NCBI RefSeq assembly: GCF_900114095.1
Contig: NZ_FORV01000001.1
Location: 1 to 64,000 of the forward strand
Reading direction: 5' to 3'
Length of the DNA: 64,000 bases
Source of the DNA: Sphingomonas sp. NFR04
Lineage (GTDB): Bacteria; Pseudomonadota; Alphaproteobacteria; Sphingomonadales; Sphingomonadaceae
Under the pieces are notes generated by a model, which saw only the letters and a program-made list of their open reading frames with translations, had not been told where the DNA came from and did no database searches. The stretch's first letter is position 1; each line of letters begins with the position of its first letter. Of the stretch, positions 44,445-53,863 are shown piece by piece. A program made the position numbers and the translations under genes.

Positions 44445-45680
44445 ATGCAATCGCCGCCCAAGACCGAGACCACCAACACCAAGCGGTTCCAGGCCAAGCG
44501 CGACGCCATCCTGGCCGCCGCCGCCGCCGCGATCAACGAGCAGAGCGCGAAGGGCATGACCTTCGCCGATGTCGCGCGGCGGGTGGGGCTCAACACCACC
44601 TCGGTCACCTATTATTTCAAGCGCAAGGAAGACCTCGCCGCCGCCGCGTTCGAGCAGACGCTCGCCTGGCTGCACGACATTCTCGACCAGGCGCTCGCCG
44701 AACCCACGCCCGAGGCGCGCGTCGCACGGTTCCTCAGCATCAACATGGAGCGGCTGGCGCGGATCGGCCGGGGCGAGGAACAGGCCGTGGCGATGCTGTC
44801 CGACCTGCGCGCGATGGAGGAGCCGCTCAAGGGCAAGCTGCTCACCGGCTGGCGCAACGTGTTCCGCAAGACGCGCAGCCTCTGGGGCAGCGACGGCAAT
44901 CGCGCCGAGACCGATCTGCGCGGCGCCCGCGCACATGTGCTGCTCGAGAACAGCTTCTGGCTGAACGCCTGGATCACCCGCTACGAGATCGACGAATATC
45001 CGCGCGTCGAGGCGCGGCTGATGGACGTGTTCCGCCACGGCATCGCCGCACCCGGCCAAAGCTGGGCGCCCGAATTGTTCGAACTGGTCCATGACGAGCC
45101 CGAGCCCGGCCGCGAGGCCTTCCTGCTCGCCGCCACCCGGCTGATCAACGAGCTCGGCTATCGCGGCGCCTCGGTGCAGCGGATAGCCTCGGAGCTCAAC
45201 GTCACCAAGGGTAGCTTCTACCACCATCTCGACGCCAAGGACGATCTGGTGATCGCCTGCTACAAGCGCAGCTTCGACATCCTCGCCGATGCGCAGCGGC
45301 TGGCCGAGGGCCATGCCGGCAGCCAGTGGCAGCGGATCGAGAGCACGCTGGCGACGCTGCTCGACTATCAGTTTTCCGAGCGCGGCCCGCTGCTGCGCAC
45401 GACCGCGCTGTCCGGCCTGCCCCCGCATGTCCGCAACACGATGCTCGACCGCTCGAACCGGATCGCGCGACGCTTCGCCGGCATGCTGTCGGACGGTATC
45501 GCCGAGGGGACGATCCGGCCGATCGATCCGCTGGTCGCCAGCCAGGCGCTGATGGCGCTGCAGAATGCGGCGTTCGACATGCGCAAATGGGCGGGCACGA
45601 TGCCGCGCGAGCGGGCGGTGGCCTTCTATGCCTCCACCCTCGCCTATGGCCTGTTCGACGATCGCGGGCTGGAGGGCTGA
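44445..45680 (+). CDS. tandem TetR regulator with two DNA-binding domains
   Basis: The 411-residue protein has two complete TetR-type helix-turn-helix domains. The first (residues ~15-65) reads GMTFADVARRVGLNTTSVTY then YFKRKEDLAAAAFEQT. The second (~222-275) reads GASVQRIASELNVTKGSFYH then HLDAKDDLVIACYKRS. Each is followed by a ligand-binding-like helical half. Ordinary TetR proteins are ~200 residues and dimerise, so one chain may act as a built-in heterodimer. It faces the ACAD11-type operon and is the likely repressor of it. The effector, perhaps an acyl-CoA, is inferred. Confidence 0.85.
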   Translation: MQSPPKTETTNTKRFQAKRDAILAAAAAAINEQSAKGMTFADVARRVGLNTTSVTYYFKRKEDLAAAAFEQTLAWLHDILDQALAEPTPEARVARFLSINMERLARIGRGEEQAVAMLSDLRAMEEPLKGKLLTGWRNVFRKTRSLWGSDGNRAETDLRGARAHVLLENSFWLNAWITRYEIDEYPRVEARLMDVFRHGIAAPGQSWAPELFELVHDEPEPGREAFLLAATRLINELGYRGASVQRIASELNVTKGSFYHHLDAKDDLVIACYKRSFDILADAQRLAEGHAGSQWQRIESTLATLLDYQFSERGPLLRTTALSGLPPHVRNTMLDRSNRIARRFAGMLSDGIAEGTIRPIDPLVASQALMALQNAAFDMRKWAGTMPRERAVAFYASTLAYGLFDDRGLEG

Positions 45681-45687
45681 CCGCCCG

Positions 45688-46215
45688 TCAGAGGTGCTTC
45701 TTGTCCAGCTTGCGGGCCAGGGTGCGCCGGTGCAGCCCCAGCCGCCGCGCCGCTTCGGAGAGGTTGTAGTTGGTGTCCGCCAGCGTCTGGTGGATATGCT
45801 CCCATTCCAGCGTCTTGATCGAGGTCGGCCGCGCCTTGAGCTCGGTATCGACATCGCCGTCGACGCGGTCGAATGCCGCTTCGATATCGTCGGTGTTCGC
45901 CGGCTTCATCAGATAGTTGGTGGCACCCAGCTTCACCGCCTCCACCGCCGTGCTGATGCTGGCGAAGCCGGTCAGCACCACAATCCGCATTTCGGGATCG
46001 ATCTCGTGGAGCTGCTTGACGCAGATCAGCCCCGAACTGCCGCCGAGCCGCAGGTCCACCACGGCGCGATCGGGGGCGAACTCCCGCGCGAGCGGCTCTA
46101 GATCCTCAGGGCCGTTGCGCACCTCGACCGTATAACCGCGCCGCTCGAACGAACGCCCGAGGGTGCGGGCAAACACCGCATCGTCTTCGATGATCAAGAG
46201 CTTGTGCGCGGTCAT
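45688..46215 (-). CDS. regA: redox response regulator of RegA/PrrA/ActR type
   Basis: The 175-residue regulator has a receiver domain (IIEDDAVF at residues 8-15, phospho-acceptor Asp in AVVDLRLGGSSG, Lys in YLMKPAN) and a Fis-like helix-turn-helix (NLSEAARRLGLHRRTLARKL). The length and HTH match RegA/PrrA/ActR, which control respiration and redox genes. Its start overlaps the stop of the sensor gene. Being downstream of the cyo genes, it may feed back on them. Confidence 0.9.
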   Translation of the reverse strand: MTAHKLLIIEDDAVFARTLGRSFERRGYTVEVRNGPEDLEPLAREFAPDRAVVDLRLGGSSGLICVKQLHEIDPEMRIVVLTGFASISTAVEAVKLGATNYLMKPANTDDIEAAFDRVDGDVDTELKARPTSIKTLEWEHIHQTLADTNYNLSEAARRLGLHRRTLARKLDKKHL

Positions 46216-47483
46216 TCGCCTTCATCCTCAAGTGCGAGCGCCGCCTGCGGCACGCGGAGCAGCACCTCGGCGCCGCCCGCTTCGCAGTTGCGCGCGGTCA
46301 GCGTGCCGCCCAGCGTCCGTAGCACATTGTGGGTCAGGAACAGCCCCAGACCGGCGCCCTGCTTGCCCTTGCTGCTGTTATAAGGGTCGCCGATGCGCGG
46401 CAGGATCTCGTCGGGAAAGCCGCGGCCATCGTCGCGGACGGACAGGACCAGCGCCTCGTCCTGCTGCCCGACCGACAGCCGGATCCGAGTCGCCCCGGCC
46501 TCCACGGCATTGTCGAGCAGGTTCACGATCGACTGGCCGAGCGCGCGATCCGCGACGATCGGCAGATCGCTGCCGAGGCGATAGTCCAAGATCACGCTAT
46601 CGTTGCGCGGCCAAGCCTCCACCAAGCCGGTGACGAAGCGGCGCAGCGTCGTACGCTCGGGCGCCTCGCCGCTGATCTCGCCGGCTGCGAACAGGATGCC
46701 GGCGACGATCGCCTTGCAGCGCGCCACCTCGGCCTGCATGTCGGCCACTTCGGCGCTGAGCTGCGGGTCCTTGGCGATCTTCCGGTCCGCGCGCCAATCG
46801 CCCAGCGCGACCGAGATCGAGGCGAGCGGCGTGCCCAGTTCATGCGCGGCCCCGCTGGCGAGCAGACCCATGCGGACGATATGCTCCTCCTCCGCGGCGC
46901 GCTGGCGCAGCTCGGCAAGGCGTGCGTCGCGATCACGGAGGTTGCGGGCGATCCGCGTGACGAACTGAACGATCAGCGTCGCGGTGAGCGTATAGTTGAA
47001 CCACAGCGCGAACAGGAACGCGCCCGACAGCGACGTCGACAGCATCGGCGGCAGCGACAGCGGCCGATGCACCACGGCCAAAAAGGCGAAGGCGGCGCTT
47101 GTGAGAAATACCAGCGCCCAGCTGGAGGCAGTCTCCAGCAGCACCGCGCCCAGCACCACCTGCAGCAGATAGAGCGAAACGAAGGGATTGGTCGCACCGC
47201 CGCTGAGGTAGAGCAGAACGGTAAGGCACATCACGTCGACCAGCAGCCCGGCCATCACCTGCGCGTTGGTCGCGGGGCGGAGCGCGCGCGCCGGGTACAT
47301 CGCCAGGTTGAGCGAGACCAGCACGCCCACCGTGACGAGCATCGGCACCAGCGGCAGGCGCACGTCGAAAAACAGGTGGACGCCGAGGATCGTGGTCAGC
47401 TGACCGGCAACCGCCAGCCAGCGCAGCTGGACCAGCAGCAACAGGTTGCGGCGGGCGGCGTCCTCCGGCGTCGCCGTGGTCAT
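46212..47483 (-). CDS. regB: redox sensor histidine kinase of RegB/PrrB type
   Basis: The 423-residue membrane kinase has about six N-terminal membrane segments with the quinone-site motif SGGATNPFVSLYLLQ. The phospho-acceptor His is in ASGAAHELGTPLASIS, followed by an ATPase domain (NLLDNAVEAG, DDGRGFP, GAGLGLFL). A cysteine in EVARCKAIVAG lies 42 residues after the His, close to where RegB has its redox Cys. It therefore probably senses quinone and thiol redox state. ATG at 47483 overlaps surf1. Confidence 0.9.
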   Translation of the reverse strand: MTTATPEDAARRNLLLLVQLRWLAVAGQLTTILGVHLFFDVRLPLVPMLVTVGVLVSLNLAMYPARALRPATNAQVMAGLLVDVMCLTVLLYLSGGATNPFVSLYLLQVVLGAVLLETASSWALVFLTSAAFAFLAVVHRPLSLPPMLSTSLSGAFLFALWFNYTLTATLIVQFVTRIARNLRDRDARLAELRQRAAEEEHIVRMGLLASGAAHELGTPLASISVALGDWRADRKIAKDPQLSAEVADMQAEVARCKAIVAGILFAAGEISGEAPERTTLRRFVTGLVEAWPRNDSVILDYRLGSDLPIVADRALGQSIVNLLDNAVEAGATRIRLSVGQQDEALVLSVRDDGRGFPDEILPRIGDPYNSSKGKQGAGLGLFLTHNVLRTLGGTLTARNCEAGGAEVLLRVPQAALALEDEGE

Positions 47484-48172
47484 GCGTCTCCGCGCCCGCG
47501 CCATGCCCGCCAGGCAAACCAGGCGGTCAGCAAGGCGAGGCCGAACCAGGTCAGTGCGTAGACGAGATGGTTGTTGGTGAAGCGGACGACGGTCATGCCG
47601 CCGCGCGGCCACCCGTCGCCACTGCGATCGGCATCGATGAAATAGGGCGCGAGCTGCGGCAGCCCCTGCCCCATCGCAGCCACGTCACGCGAATACCAGC
47701 GATTGGCGGCGGGATCGTTGGAACGGAGGAAGCCGCCCTTGGGCTCACTCAGGCGGAGCAGGCCGGTGATGCTGACCGGCTTCACGCTGGTGGTGATGCA
47801 ATCGGGCAGCTGCTGGCCCTCGGGCAGGAAGCCGCGATTGACGAAGACGGTGAAGCCGCGTGCGGTGACCAGCGGGGTCATCACCCACTTGCCCGGCCCC
47901 AATTCGGTAACGGCCTGGGCCAGCTTGGTGCGGCAGGGAAGAAAGGTGCCGGAGACGCTGACCCGGCGATACGTCGCTTCGGCATTCACACCCGGCCATT
48001 CGGCGGGCCCGGGGGCGGGAACCGGCGCCATGGCCAGCCCCCGCTCTACCCGGTCGATCAGTGCCAGCTTCCAGGCGCGCCGCTCGACCTGCCAGATGCC
48101 GAGGCCGAGGAGGATGGCGATCATCGGCAGCAGCGCGATCGCCATCCAGTTGCGGGAAGCCGGCCGGCTCAC
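47480..48172 (-). CDS. SURF1 family oxidase-assembly protein
   Basis: SURF1 helps insert heme in heme-copper oxidases. The 230-residue protein has two membrane helices near its ends (MAIALLPMIAILLGLGIWQV and HLVYALTWFGLALLTAW) and a periplasmic middle with the GTF, VNRGFLP and PYFIDAD motifs. The start is GTG at 48172, overlapping the cyoD stop. SURF1 usually accompanies aa3 oxidases; here it is locked into a quinol-oxidase operon. Confidence 0.88.
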   Translation of the reverse strand: MSRPASRNWMAIALLPMIAILLGLGIWQVERRAWKLALIDRVERGLAMAPVPAPGPAEWPGVNAEATYRRVSVSGTFLPCRTKLAQAVTELGPGKWVMTPLVTARGFTVFVNRGFLPEGQQLPDCITTSVKPVSITGLLRLSEPKGGFLRSNDPAANRWYSRDVAAMGQGLPQLAPYFIDADRSGDGWPRGGMTVVRFTNNHLVYALTWFGLALLTAWFAWRAWRGRGDA

Positions 48173-48558
48173 ATGCCGGCGCCGGAAGCCATCCCGGGCA
48201 TCATGTTGAGGTTCATGTTGAACATCACCCAAAGCGAGCCCGCGAGCGCGATGACGATGATGATGATCGTGAACACCAGCGCCATCAGGGTCCAGCCCTG
48301 CTCCGACTTGCTGTTCATGTGGAGGAAGTAGATCATGTGGACGACGATCTGCACCATCGCCAGCGCCGCGCAGATCGCCACCGCCACGCGGGTGTCGGCA
48401 ATCCAGCCGCCCATCACGATCCCGAAGGGGATCGCGGTGAGGACGACCGAGAGCAGGAAGCCGGTGATGTAGCCGCCGCGGGTCGAGTGCGGCGCGTCGT
48501 GGCCATGGTCATGCCCGTGGGCGTGCCCATGGGCGTGGGTGTGGGTGTCCGCGCTCAT
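48169..48558 (-). CDS. cyoD: cytochrome bo3 ubiquinol oxidase subunit IV
   Basis: The 129-residue subunit has three membrane helices (residues ~30-50, ~58-80, ~92-115; [26 protein letters not shown]). It carries a striking N-terminal run of alternating His ([20 protein letters not shown], residues ~5-24) not normal for CyoD. It may bind copper or zinc. It overlaps cyoC and surf1. Confidence 0.93.
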   Translation of the reverse strand: MSADTHTHAHGHAHGHDHGHDAPHSTRGGYITGFLLSVVLTAIPFGIVMGGWIADTRVAVAICAALAMVQIVVHMIYFLHMNSKSEQGWTLMALVFTIIIIVIALAGSLWVMFNMNLNMMPGMASGAGM

Positions 48559-49181
48559 CGCATGGCTCCAAACAGGTATACGAATGTGAACACGCCGATC
48601 CAGATCACGTCAAGGAAGTGCCAGAACAGCGACAGGCACTGCAGGCGACGGACATTGGCCGGGATCAGGCCCTTGCGGCCGATCTGCACCATCAGCGTGA
48701 ACAGCCAGATCAGGCCGAACGTGACGTGCAGGCCGTGGGTGCCCACCAGGGTGAAGAAGGAGGAGAGAAACGCCGAGCGCCACGGACCCGCACCTTCATG
48801 GATGAGGTTCGAGAACTCGTAGAGCTCGATGCCGAGGAAGGCGGCGCCGAACAGTGCGGTCAGCAGCAGCCAAGCCTGGACGGCACCCTTGCGCTGTTCC
48901 TGCATGGCGATCATCGCGAAGCCATAGGTGATCGACGAGAACAGCAGCATCGCCGTGTTCACCGCCACCAGCGGCAGCTCGAACAGCTCGTGGGAGGTGG
49001 GGCCTCCCGCATAGCTGGTGCCATAGACGCCCCATGCCGCGAACAGCATCGCGAAGATGAGGCAGTCGCTCATCAGGTACATCCAGAAGCCGAGCAGCGT
49101 GCTGCCGCCGGGTTCGTGATGCTCCTCCTCGAGCTGGTAGAAGACGGGCGTGTCGCCCGTCGGTACGGTCGTGGCGCTCAT
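48555..49181 (-). CDS. cyoC: cytochrome bo3 ubiquinol oxidase subunit III
   Basis: The 208-residue subunit has five membrane helices typical of CyoC ([54 protein letters not shown], ending [18 protein letters not shown]). The ATG at 49181 lies just after the cyoB stop with GGAG nine bases upstream; an ATG at 49196 would overlap cyoB instead. Confidence 0.93.
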   Translation of the reverse strand: MSATTVPTGDTPVFYQLEEEHHEPGGSTLLGFWMYLMSDCLIFAMLFAAWGVYGTSYAGGPTSHELFELPLVAVNTAMLLFSSITYGFAMIAMQEQRKGAVQAWLLLTALFGAAFLGIELYEFSNLIHEGAGPWRSAFLSSFFTLVGTHGLHVTFGLIWLFTLMVQIGRKGLIPANVRRLQCLSLFWHFLDVIWIGVFTFVYLFGAMR

Positions 49182-49185
49182 CGCG

Positions 49186-51183
49186 TCAGGCTCCATGGCG
49201 CGCGAGCACCGTGGTGCGCGCATTCTCGGTTTCGGTCACTTCTTCCGCAGAGATGTAGAAGTCGCGATCATAGTTGAAAGTATGGGTGATCGCCGTGACG
49301 AGCAGGCCCAGGAACGATGCGGCCGCGAGCCACCAGATGTACCAGATCATCGCGAAGCCGAACGCCAGCGAGAAGCCCGCCAGGACGATACCAGCCCAGG
49401 TGTTCTTCGGCATGTGGATCGGCAGATAGCCGGAGACCGGACGCACCGCGCCGCGCGACTTCATGTCATACCAGGCATCCAGGTCGTGGATGACCGGCGA
49501 GAACGCAAAGTTGTAGGCCGGCGGCGGCGACGAGGTCGCCCATTCCAGCGTACGTGCGTTCCAGGGGTCGCCGGTCTCGTCGCGCAGCGCCTCGCGGTTG
49601 CGGATGCTGACGAATATCTGGAGCAGGAAGGCGGCGATGCCGACCGCGATGATCGCGGCGCCGATCGCGGCGACCACGAACCAGATCTGCAGGCTCGGAT
49701 CGTCGAAGTGGCGCAGGCGACGCGTCACGCCCATCAGGCCCAGGACATAGAGCGGCGTGAAGGCGACCCAGAAGCCGACGACCCAGCACCAGAAGGAGAC
49801 CAGGCCCCATTTCTTGTCGAGCTTGAAGCCGAAGGCCTTGGGCCACCAGTAGTTGATGCCCGCGAACATGCCGAACAGCACGCCGCCGATGATCACGTTG
49901 TGGAAGTGCGCGACTAGGAACAGCGAGTTGTGCAGGACGAAGTCGGCCGGGGGCACCGCCAGCATCACGCCGGTCATGCCGCCGATCACGAAGGTCAGCA
50001 TGAACGCGATGGTCCACATCATCGGCAGTTCGAAGCGGATGCGGCCCTTGTACATGGTGAACAGCCAGTTGAAGATCTTGGCACCTGTCGGGATCGAGAT
50101 GATCATCGTGGTGATGCCGAAGAAGCTGTTCACGCTCGCGCCCGAGCCCATCGTGAAGAAGTGATGGAGCCAGACGAGGTAGGACAAAATGGTGATGACC
50201 AGCACGGCGTAGACCATCGAGGTGTAGCCGAACAGGCGCTTGCTCGAGAAGGTGGAGGTAACTTCAGAGAAGACGCCGAATGCGGGCAGGATCAGGATGT
50301 AGACCTCCGGGTGGCCCCAGATCCAGATCATGTTCACGTACATCATCGGGTTGCCGCCGGCGGTGTTCGTGAAGAAGTGCGTGCCGACATAGCGGTCGAG
50401 GCTGAGCATCGCCAGCACCGCGGTCAGCACCGGGAAGGCAGCGACGATCAGGATGTTGGTAGCAAGCGCGGTCCAGGTGAAGATCGGCATTTTCATCAGG
50501 CCCATGCCCGGCGCGCGCATCTTGACGATGGTGGCGACCAGGTTGACGCCCGAGAGCAGCGTGCCGACACCCGCGATCTGCAGGGCCCAGACATAATAGT
50601 CGACGCCCACGTCCGGCGAATAGTCGAGGCCCGACAGCGGCGCCATCGCCAGCCAGCCGGTCCGCGCGAACTCGCCGATGAAGAGGCTCGCCATCACCAG
50701 CGCCGCACCCGCCGCCGTCATCCAGAAGCTGAAATTGTTCAGGAACGGGAAGCTGACGTCGCGCGCGCCGATCTGCAGCGGCACGACGAAGTTCATCAGG
50801 CCGGTGACGAAGGGCATCGCCACGAAGAAGATCATGATCACGCCGTGGGCGGTGAACACTTGATCATAGTGATGCGCGTTGAGATAGCCCTCGTTGGCGC
50901 CGAACGCCATCGCCTGCTGGCCGCGCATCATGATCGCGTCGGCGAAGCCGCGCAGCAGCATCACCAGGCCCAGCACCATGTACATGATACCGATGCGCTT
51001 GTGGTCGACGGTGGTGAACCACTCCTTCCAGAGATAGCCCCACAGGCGGAAATAGGTCAGCGCGCCGAGAAGCGCGATGCCGCCGAGCGCCACGCCACAG
51101 AAGGTGGCGACGACGATCGGCTCGTGGATCGGCAGGCTCTCGATCGAGAGCCGGCCGAAGATCATCTTCAAAGTGTCAGACAT
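49186..51183 (-). CDS. cyoB: cytochrome bo3 ubiquinol oxidase subunit I
   Basis: Subunit I holds heme b, heme o3 and CuB and reduces oxygen while pumping protons. The 665-residue protein carries heme and copper ligands in [47 protein letters not shown] and [13 protein letters not shown]. The Glu of GHPEVY needed for proton transfer is present. The start is taken as ATG 51183; a TTG at 51195 overlapping cyoA is the alternative. Confidence 0.95.
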   Translation of the reverse strand: MSDTLKMIFGRLSIESLPIHEPIVVATFCGVALGGIALLGALTYFRLWGYLWKEWFTTVDHKRIGIMYMVLGLVMLLRGFADAIMMRGQQAMAFGANEGYLNAHHYDQVFTAHGVIMIFFVAMPFVTGLMNFVVPLQIGARDVSFPFLNNFSFWMTAAGAALVMASLFIGEFARTGWLAMAPLSGLDYSPDVGVDYYVWALQIAGVGTLLSGVNLVATIVKMRAPGMGLMKMPIFTWTALATNILIVAAFPVLTAVLAMLSLDRYVGTHFFTNTAGGNPMMYVNMIWIWGHPEVYILILPAFGVFSEVTSTFSSKRLFGYTSMVYAVLVITILSYLVWLHHFFTMGSGASVNSFFGITTMIISIPTGAKIFNWLFTMYKGRIRFELPMMWTIAFMLTFVIGGMTGVMLAVPPADFVLHNSLFLVAHFHNVIIGGVLFGMFAGINYWWPKAFGFKLDKKWGLVSFWCWVVGFWVAFTPLYVLGLMGVTRRLRHFDDPSLQIWFVVAAIGAAIIAVGIAAFLLQIFVSIRNREALRDETGDPWNARTLEWATSSPPPAYNFAFSPVIHDLDAWYDMKSRGAVRPVSGYLPIHMPKNTWAGIVLAGFSLAFGFAMIWYIWWLAAASFLGLLVTAITHTFNYDRDFYISAEEVTETENARTTVLARHGA

Positions 51184-51191
51184 GGCAGTGC

Positions 51192-52337
51192 TCAAGCCTC
51201 GCCCGCCGCCGCGCGGCCGGGATAGGCCGGCGCGTCCGTGCGGGTCATGTTACGGTTCGAATCCGCGCCGGGCTCGCTGTGCCCGGCGGGAGCGCCGTGC
51301 GGATGGGTCAGGTGCGGACTGGTCTTCATCTCGTCCGGCGACTTCATCAGCGCGCCATCGGCGCCTTCGCCCGGGCGATCGTTTACCGCAGGCGCGACTT
51401 CCTGGGCACCCGCACTATGGTGCATCATGCCGTGGCCGCAGGCGGTGCCGGGCTTCACGCACATTTGCACGACGCGATCGAACAGGCCGCCCTCGACCGT
51501 GCCGAAGTGCATAGCGGGCACCTTCTCGCTCGGCTTTTCGAGCGTGAGATACTGGGCGGTATCGAGCGCCCTCGCGGAAGCCTTGGTCTTGGCGACCCAC
51601 TGGTCGAAGCCCGCGGCGTCCACCGACTGGGTCGGGAAGTGCATGTAGGAGAAGCCCGCGCCGCTATAGTTGGCGCTCTGGCCCTCGAAGGTGCCGACGC
51701 GGTTCATCACCGCGTGGAGCTTCGTTTCCATGCCCGGCATCGTGTAGATCATGCCCGCCAGCGCCGGCACGTAGAAGGTGTTCATCACGCTCGACGAGGT
51801 CAGGCGGAAACGCACCTGGCGATCGGCCGGAAGCACCAGCTCGTTGACCGTGGCGACGCCCTGCTCGGGATAGATGAACAGCCACTTCCAGTCGAGCGAG
51901 ACGACCTGGATCTCCAGCGGCTTCTGGTCCGCCGGGATCGGCTTGCCCGGCGCGATGCGGTCCAGCGGACGATACGGGTCCAGCTGGTGCGTCGTGAGCC
52001 AGGTCAGCGCGCCGAGCGCGATGATGATCAGCAGCGGTGCCGACCAGATCACCAGCTCGATCCGGGTGGAGTGATCCCAGTCCGGAGCGTACTCCGACTC
52101 GGTGTTGCTCGCGCGATACTTGATCGCGAAAACCACCGTCAGGACCATCACCGGCACGATGATGAGCAGCATCAAAAACACCGACCAGAGGATCAGGTCG
52201 GCCTGCTGCCGTGCAACATCGCCGGATGGATTCATCACGACAAGGTCGCACCCGCCGAGGATCAGCGGGGCAGCGAGGGTAGCGATCAGGGCCGTCGGCC
52301 TGAGGGCACGACGGAACGGGGTCATGGATCGAAACAT
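51192..52337 (-). CDS. cyoA: cytochrome bo3 ubiquinol oxidase subunit II, lipoprotein
   Basis: CyoA is the periplasmic cupredoxin subunit. The 381-residue protein has a lipobox (PLILGGC, residue ~29) and two membrane helices (residues ~47-70, ~93-113). The cupredoxin domain contains [19 protein letters not shown] and [20 protein letters not shown]. It lacks CuA ligands, as expected for a quinol oxidase. The C-terminal ~90 residues form a His/Met-rich tail ([28 protein letters not shown]) beyond the usual end. First gene of the operon. Confidence 0.93.
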   Translation of the reverse strand: MFRSMTPFRRALRPTALIATLAAPLILGGCDLVVMNPSGDVARQQADLILWSVFLMLLIIVPVMVLTVVFAIKYRASNTESEYAPDWDHSTRIELVIWSAPLLIIIALGALTWLTTHQLDPYRPLDRIAPGKPIPADQKPLEIQVVSLDWKWLFIYPEQGVATVNELVLPADRQVRFRLTSSSVMNTFYVPALAGMIYTMPGMETKLHAVMNRVGTFEGQSANYSGAGFSYMHFPTQSVDAAGFDQWVAKTKASARALDTAQYLTLEKPSEKVPAMHFGTVEGGLFDRVVQMCVKPGTACGHGMMHHSAGAQEVAPAVNDRPGEGADGALMKSPDEMKTSPHLTHPHGAPAGHSEPGADSNRNMTRTDAPAYPGRAAAGEA

Positions 52338-52377
52338 AGCGGCCGCGAGTTAGGAGGGGTTGTGCGGGTGCGAAATA

Positions 52378-52390
52378 GGACAATTTGTCC
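52378..52390. promoter_or_regulatory. palindrome in the cyoA / MFS promoter gap
   Basis: GGACAA-T-TTGTCC is a perfect six-plus-six inverted repeat 40 bases upstream of cyoA and 65 bases upstream of the MFS gene on the other strand. It could be an operator for either gene. It does not match the published RegA-type half-sites. Confidence 0.45.
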
Positions 52391-52454
52391 CATGGCTGCA
52401 ACCCGAGAGTTTCCCTAGGTGCTTTCCCCAAAGCTTTGCGGTAGACATATCCCT

Positions 52455-53786
52455 ATGGCCAATGCTCAGCTTGGTTCGACGCAGATCGAACATGACGCCC
52501 GCCTGATCAACACCTCGCACGGTGACGATCACCTCCGCCCCGGCGATATCGCCATCGGCGTGATCATCGGGCGAACATCCGAGTTTTTCGACTTCTTCGT
52601 CTACGCGATCGCCTCGGTGCTGGTCTTCCCGGCGCTGGTGTTCCCCTACATGGACCGGGTTAGCGGCACGCTCTGGTCGTTCGCCCTCTTCCCGCTTGCG
52701 TTCATCGCTCGTCCTATCGGCACGCAGATCTTCATGCGCGTTGACCGCCGTCATGGACGCGGGGCGAAGCTCACCCTGGCGCTGTTCCTGCTCGGCACCG
52801 CGACGGTGACCATGGCGTTCCTGCCCGGCTACGAGCAGGTCGGTATCTGGTCGGCGATCCTGCTGGCGGCGCTCCGCGTGCTGCAGGGCCTCGCCCTCGG
52901 CGGCGCCTGGGACGGCCTCGCCTCGCTGCTGGCGCTGAATGCCCCGCCCTCGCGTCGTGGCTGGTACGCCATGGTGCCGCAGCTCGGTGCCCCCCTCGGA
53001 CTGATGGTAGCGAGCGGCCTGTTCGCCTATTTCATCAGCGCACTCGACTCGGCCGACTTCATGAGCTGGGGCTGGCGCTATCCGTTCTTCGTGGCCTTCG
53101 CGCTCAACGTGGTCGCGCTGTTCGCCCGCCTGCGCATGGTCGTGGCACCCGAATATGTGAAGCTGTTCGAGAGCCGCGAACTGACCCCCTCGCGCGTCAC
53201 CGCGACGATCAAGGCGCAGTGGCGCAACATCATCATCGGCGCCTTCGCACCGCTGGCGAGCTTCGCGCTGTTCCACATGGTCACGGTGTTCCCGCTCTCC
53301 TGGATCGCGCTCTACACCAACGAGGACCTCACCCGCTTCCTGCTGATCGAAGTCGGTGCGGCTGCCTGCGGCGTCGTCGCGATCGTGATCTCGGGTATCC
53401 TTGCCGATCGCATTGGTCGCCGTTCGCTGCTCGGCTATACCGCCGCCGCGATCGCCGCCTATTCGGGCTTTGCGCCGCAGTTGCTCGAAAAGGGCAATGC
53501 GGGCGAGACGGTGTTCATGGTGCTCGGCTTCATCCTGCTCGGCTTGGCCTTCGGCCAGTCCTCGGGTGCGGTCGCAAGCAACTTCCCGAAGCGCGCTCGC
53601 TACACCGGCGCGGCGCTGACCTCTGACCTCGCCTGGCTGTTCGGTGCCGGCTTCGCCCCGCTGGGCGCGCTGCTGCTGGCCGCCAACTGGGGGGTGATCG
53701 CCTCGGGCCTGTACCTGCTCTCGGGCGCTGCCGGCACGCTGATCGCGCTGTTCTTCAACAAGGAACTCGGTCGCCGTCTCGACTGA
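52455..53786 (+). CDS. MFS transporter of metabolite:proton symporter type
   Basis: The 443-residue membrane protein has about twelve membrane helices and the MHS-type signature near the first helix (IIGRTSEFFDFFVYAIASVL), followed by PLAFIARPIGTQIF and RVDRRHGRGAKLTLALFLLG. A second half repeats the fold (ILADRIGRRSLLGYT). Substrate is unknown; relatives carry organic acids or osmolytes. It lies opposite cyoA with a shared promoter gap. No clear ribosome binding site precedes the ATG. Confidence 0.85.
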   Translation: MANAQLGSTQIEHDARLINTSHGDDHLRPGDIAIGVIIGRTSEFFDFFVYAIASVLVFPALVFPYMDRVSGTLWSFALFPLAFIARPIGTQIFMRVDRRHGRGAKLTLALFLLGTATVTMAFLPGYEQVGIWSAILLAALRVLQGLALGGAWDGLASLLALNAPPSRRGWYAMVPQLGAPLGLMVASGLFAYFISALDSADFMSWGWRYPFFVAFALNVVALFARLRMVVAPEYVKLFESRELTPSRVTATIKAQWRNIIIGAFAPLASFALFHMVTVFPLSWIALYTNEDLTRFLLIEVGAAACGVVAIVISGILADRIGRRSLLGYTAAAIAAYSGFAPQLLEKGNAGETVFMVLGFILLGLAFGQSSGAVASNFPKRARYTGAALTSDLAWLFGAGFAPLGALLLAANWGVIASGLYLLSGAAGTLIALFFNKELGRRLD

Positions 53787-53822
53787 CCTCGGCGCGGCTT
53801 GCCTAAGCCACGCGCGACCTTC

Positions 53823-53861
53823 AAAGGCCTCCTGTCCGCACCCGCGTTCAGGAGGCCTTTT
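53823..53861 (+). terminator. rho-independent terminator of the MFS gene
   Basis: AAAGGCCTCCTG pairs with CAGGAGGCCTTTT (12 base pairs) around a 14-base loop. The 3' arm includes AGGAGG (53850-53855), which also serves as the ribosome binding site of mazG, whose ATG starts eight bases on. Confidence 0.85.
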
Positions 53862-53863
53862 GC

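Noticed and set aside
51245..51262. GGTTCGAATCCGCGCC resembling a tRNA T-loop
   Set aside because: It lies inside the cyoA coding sequence and no cloverleaf or anticodon stem can be formed around it.
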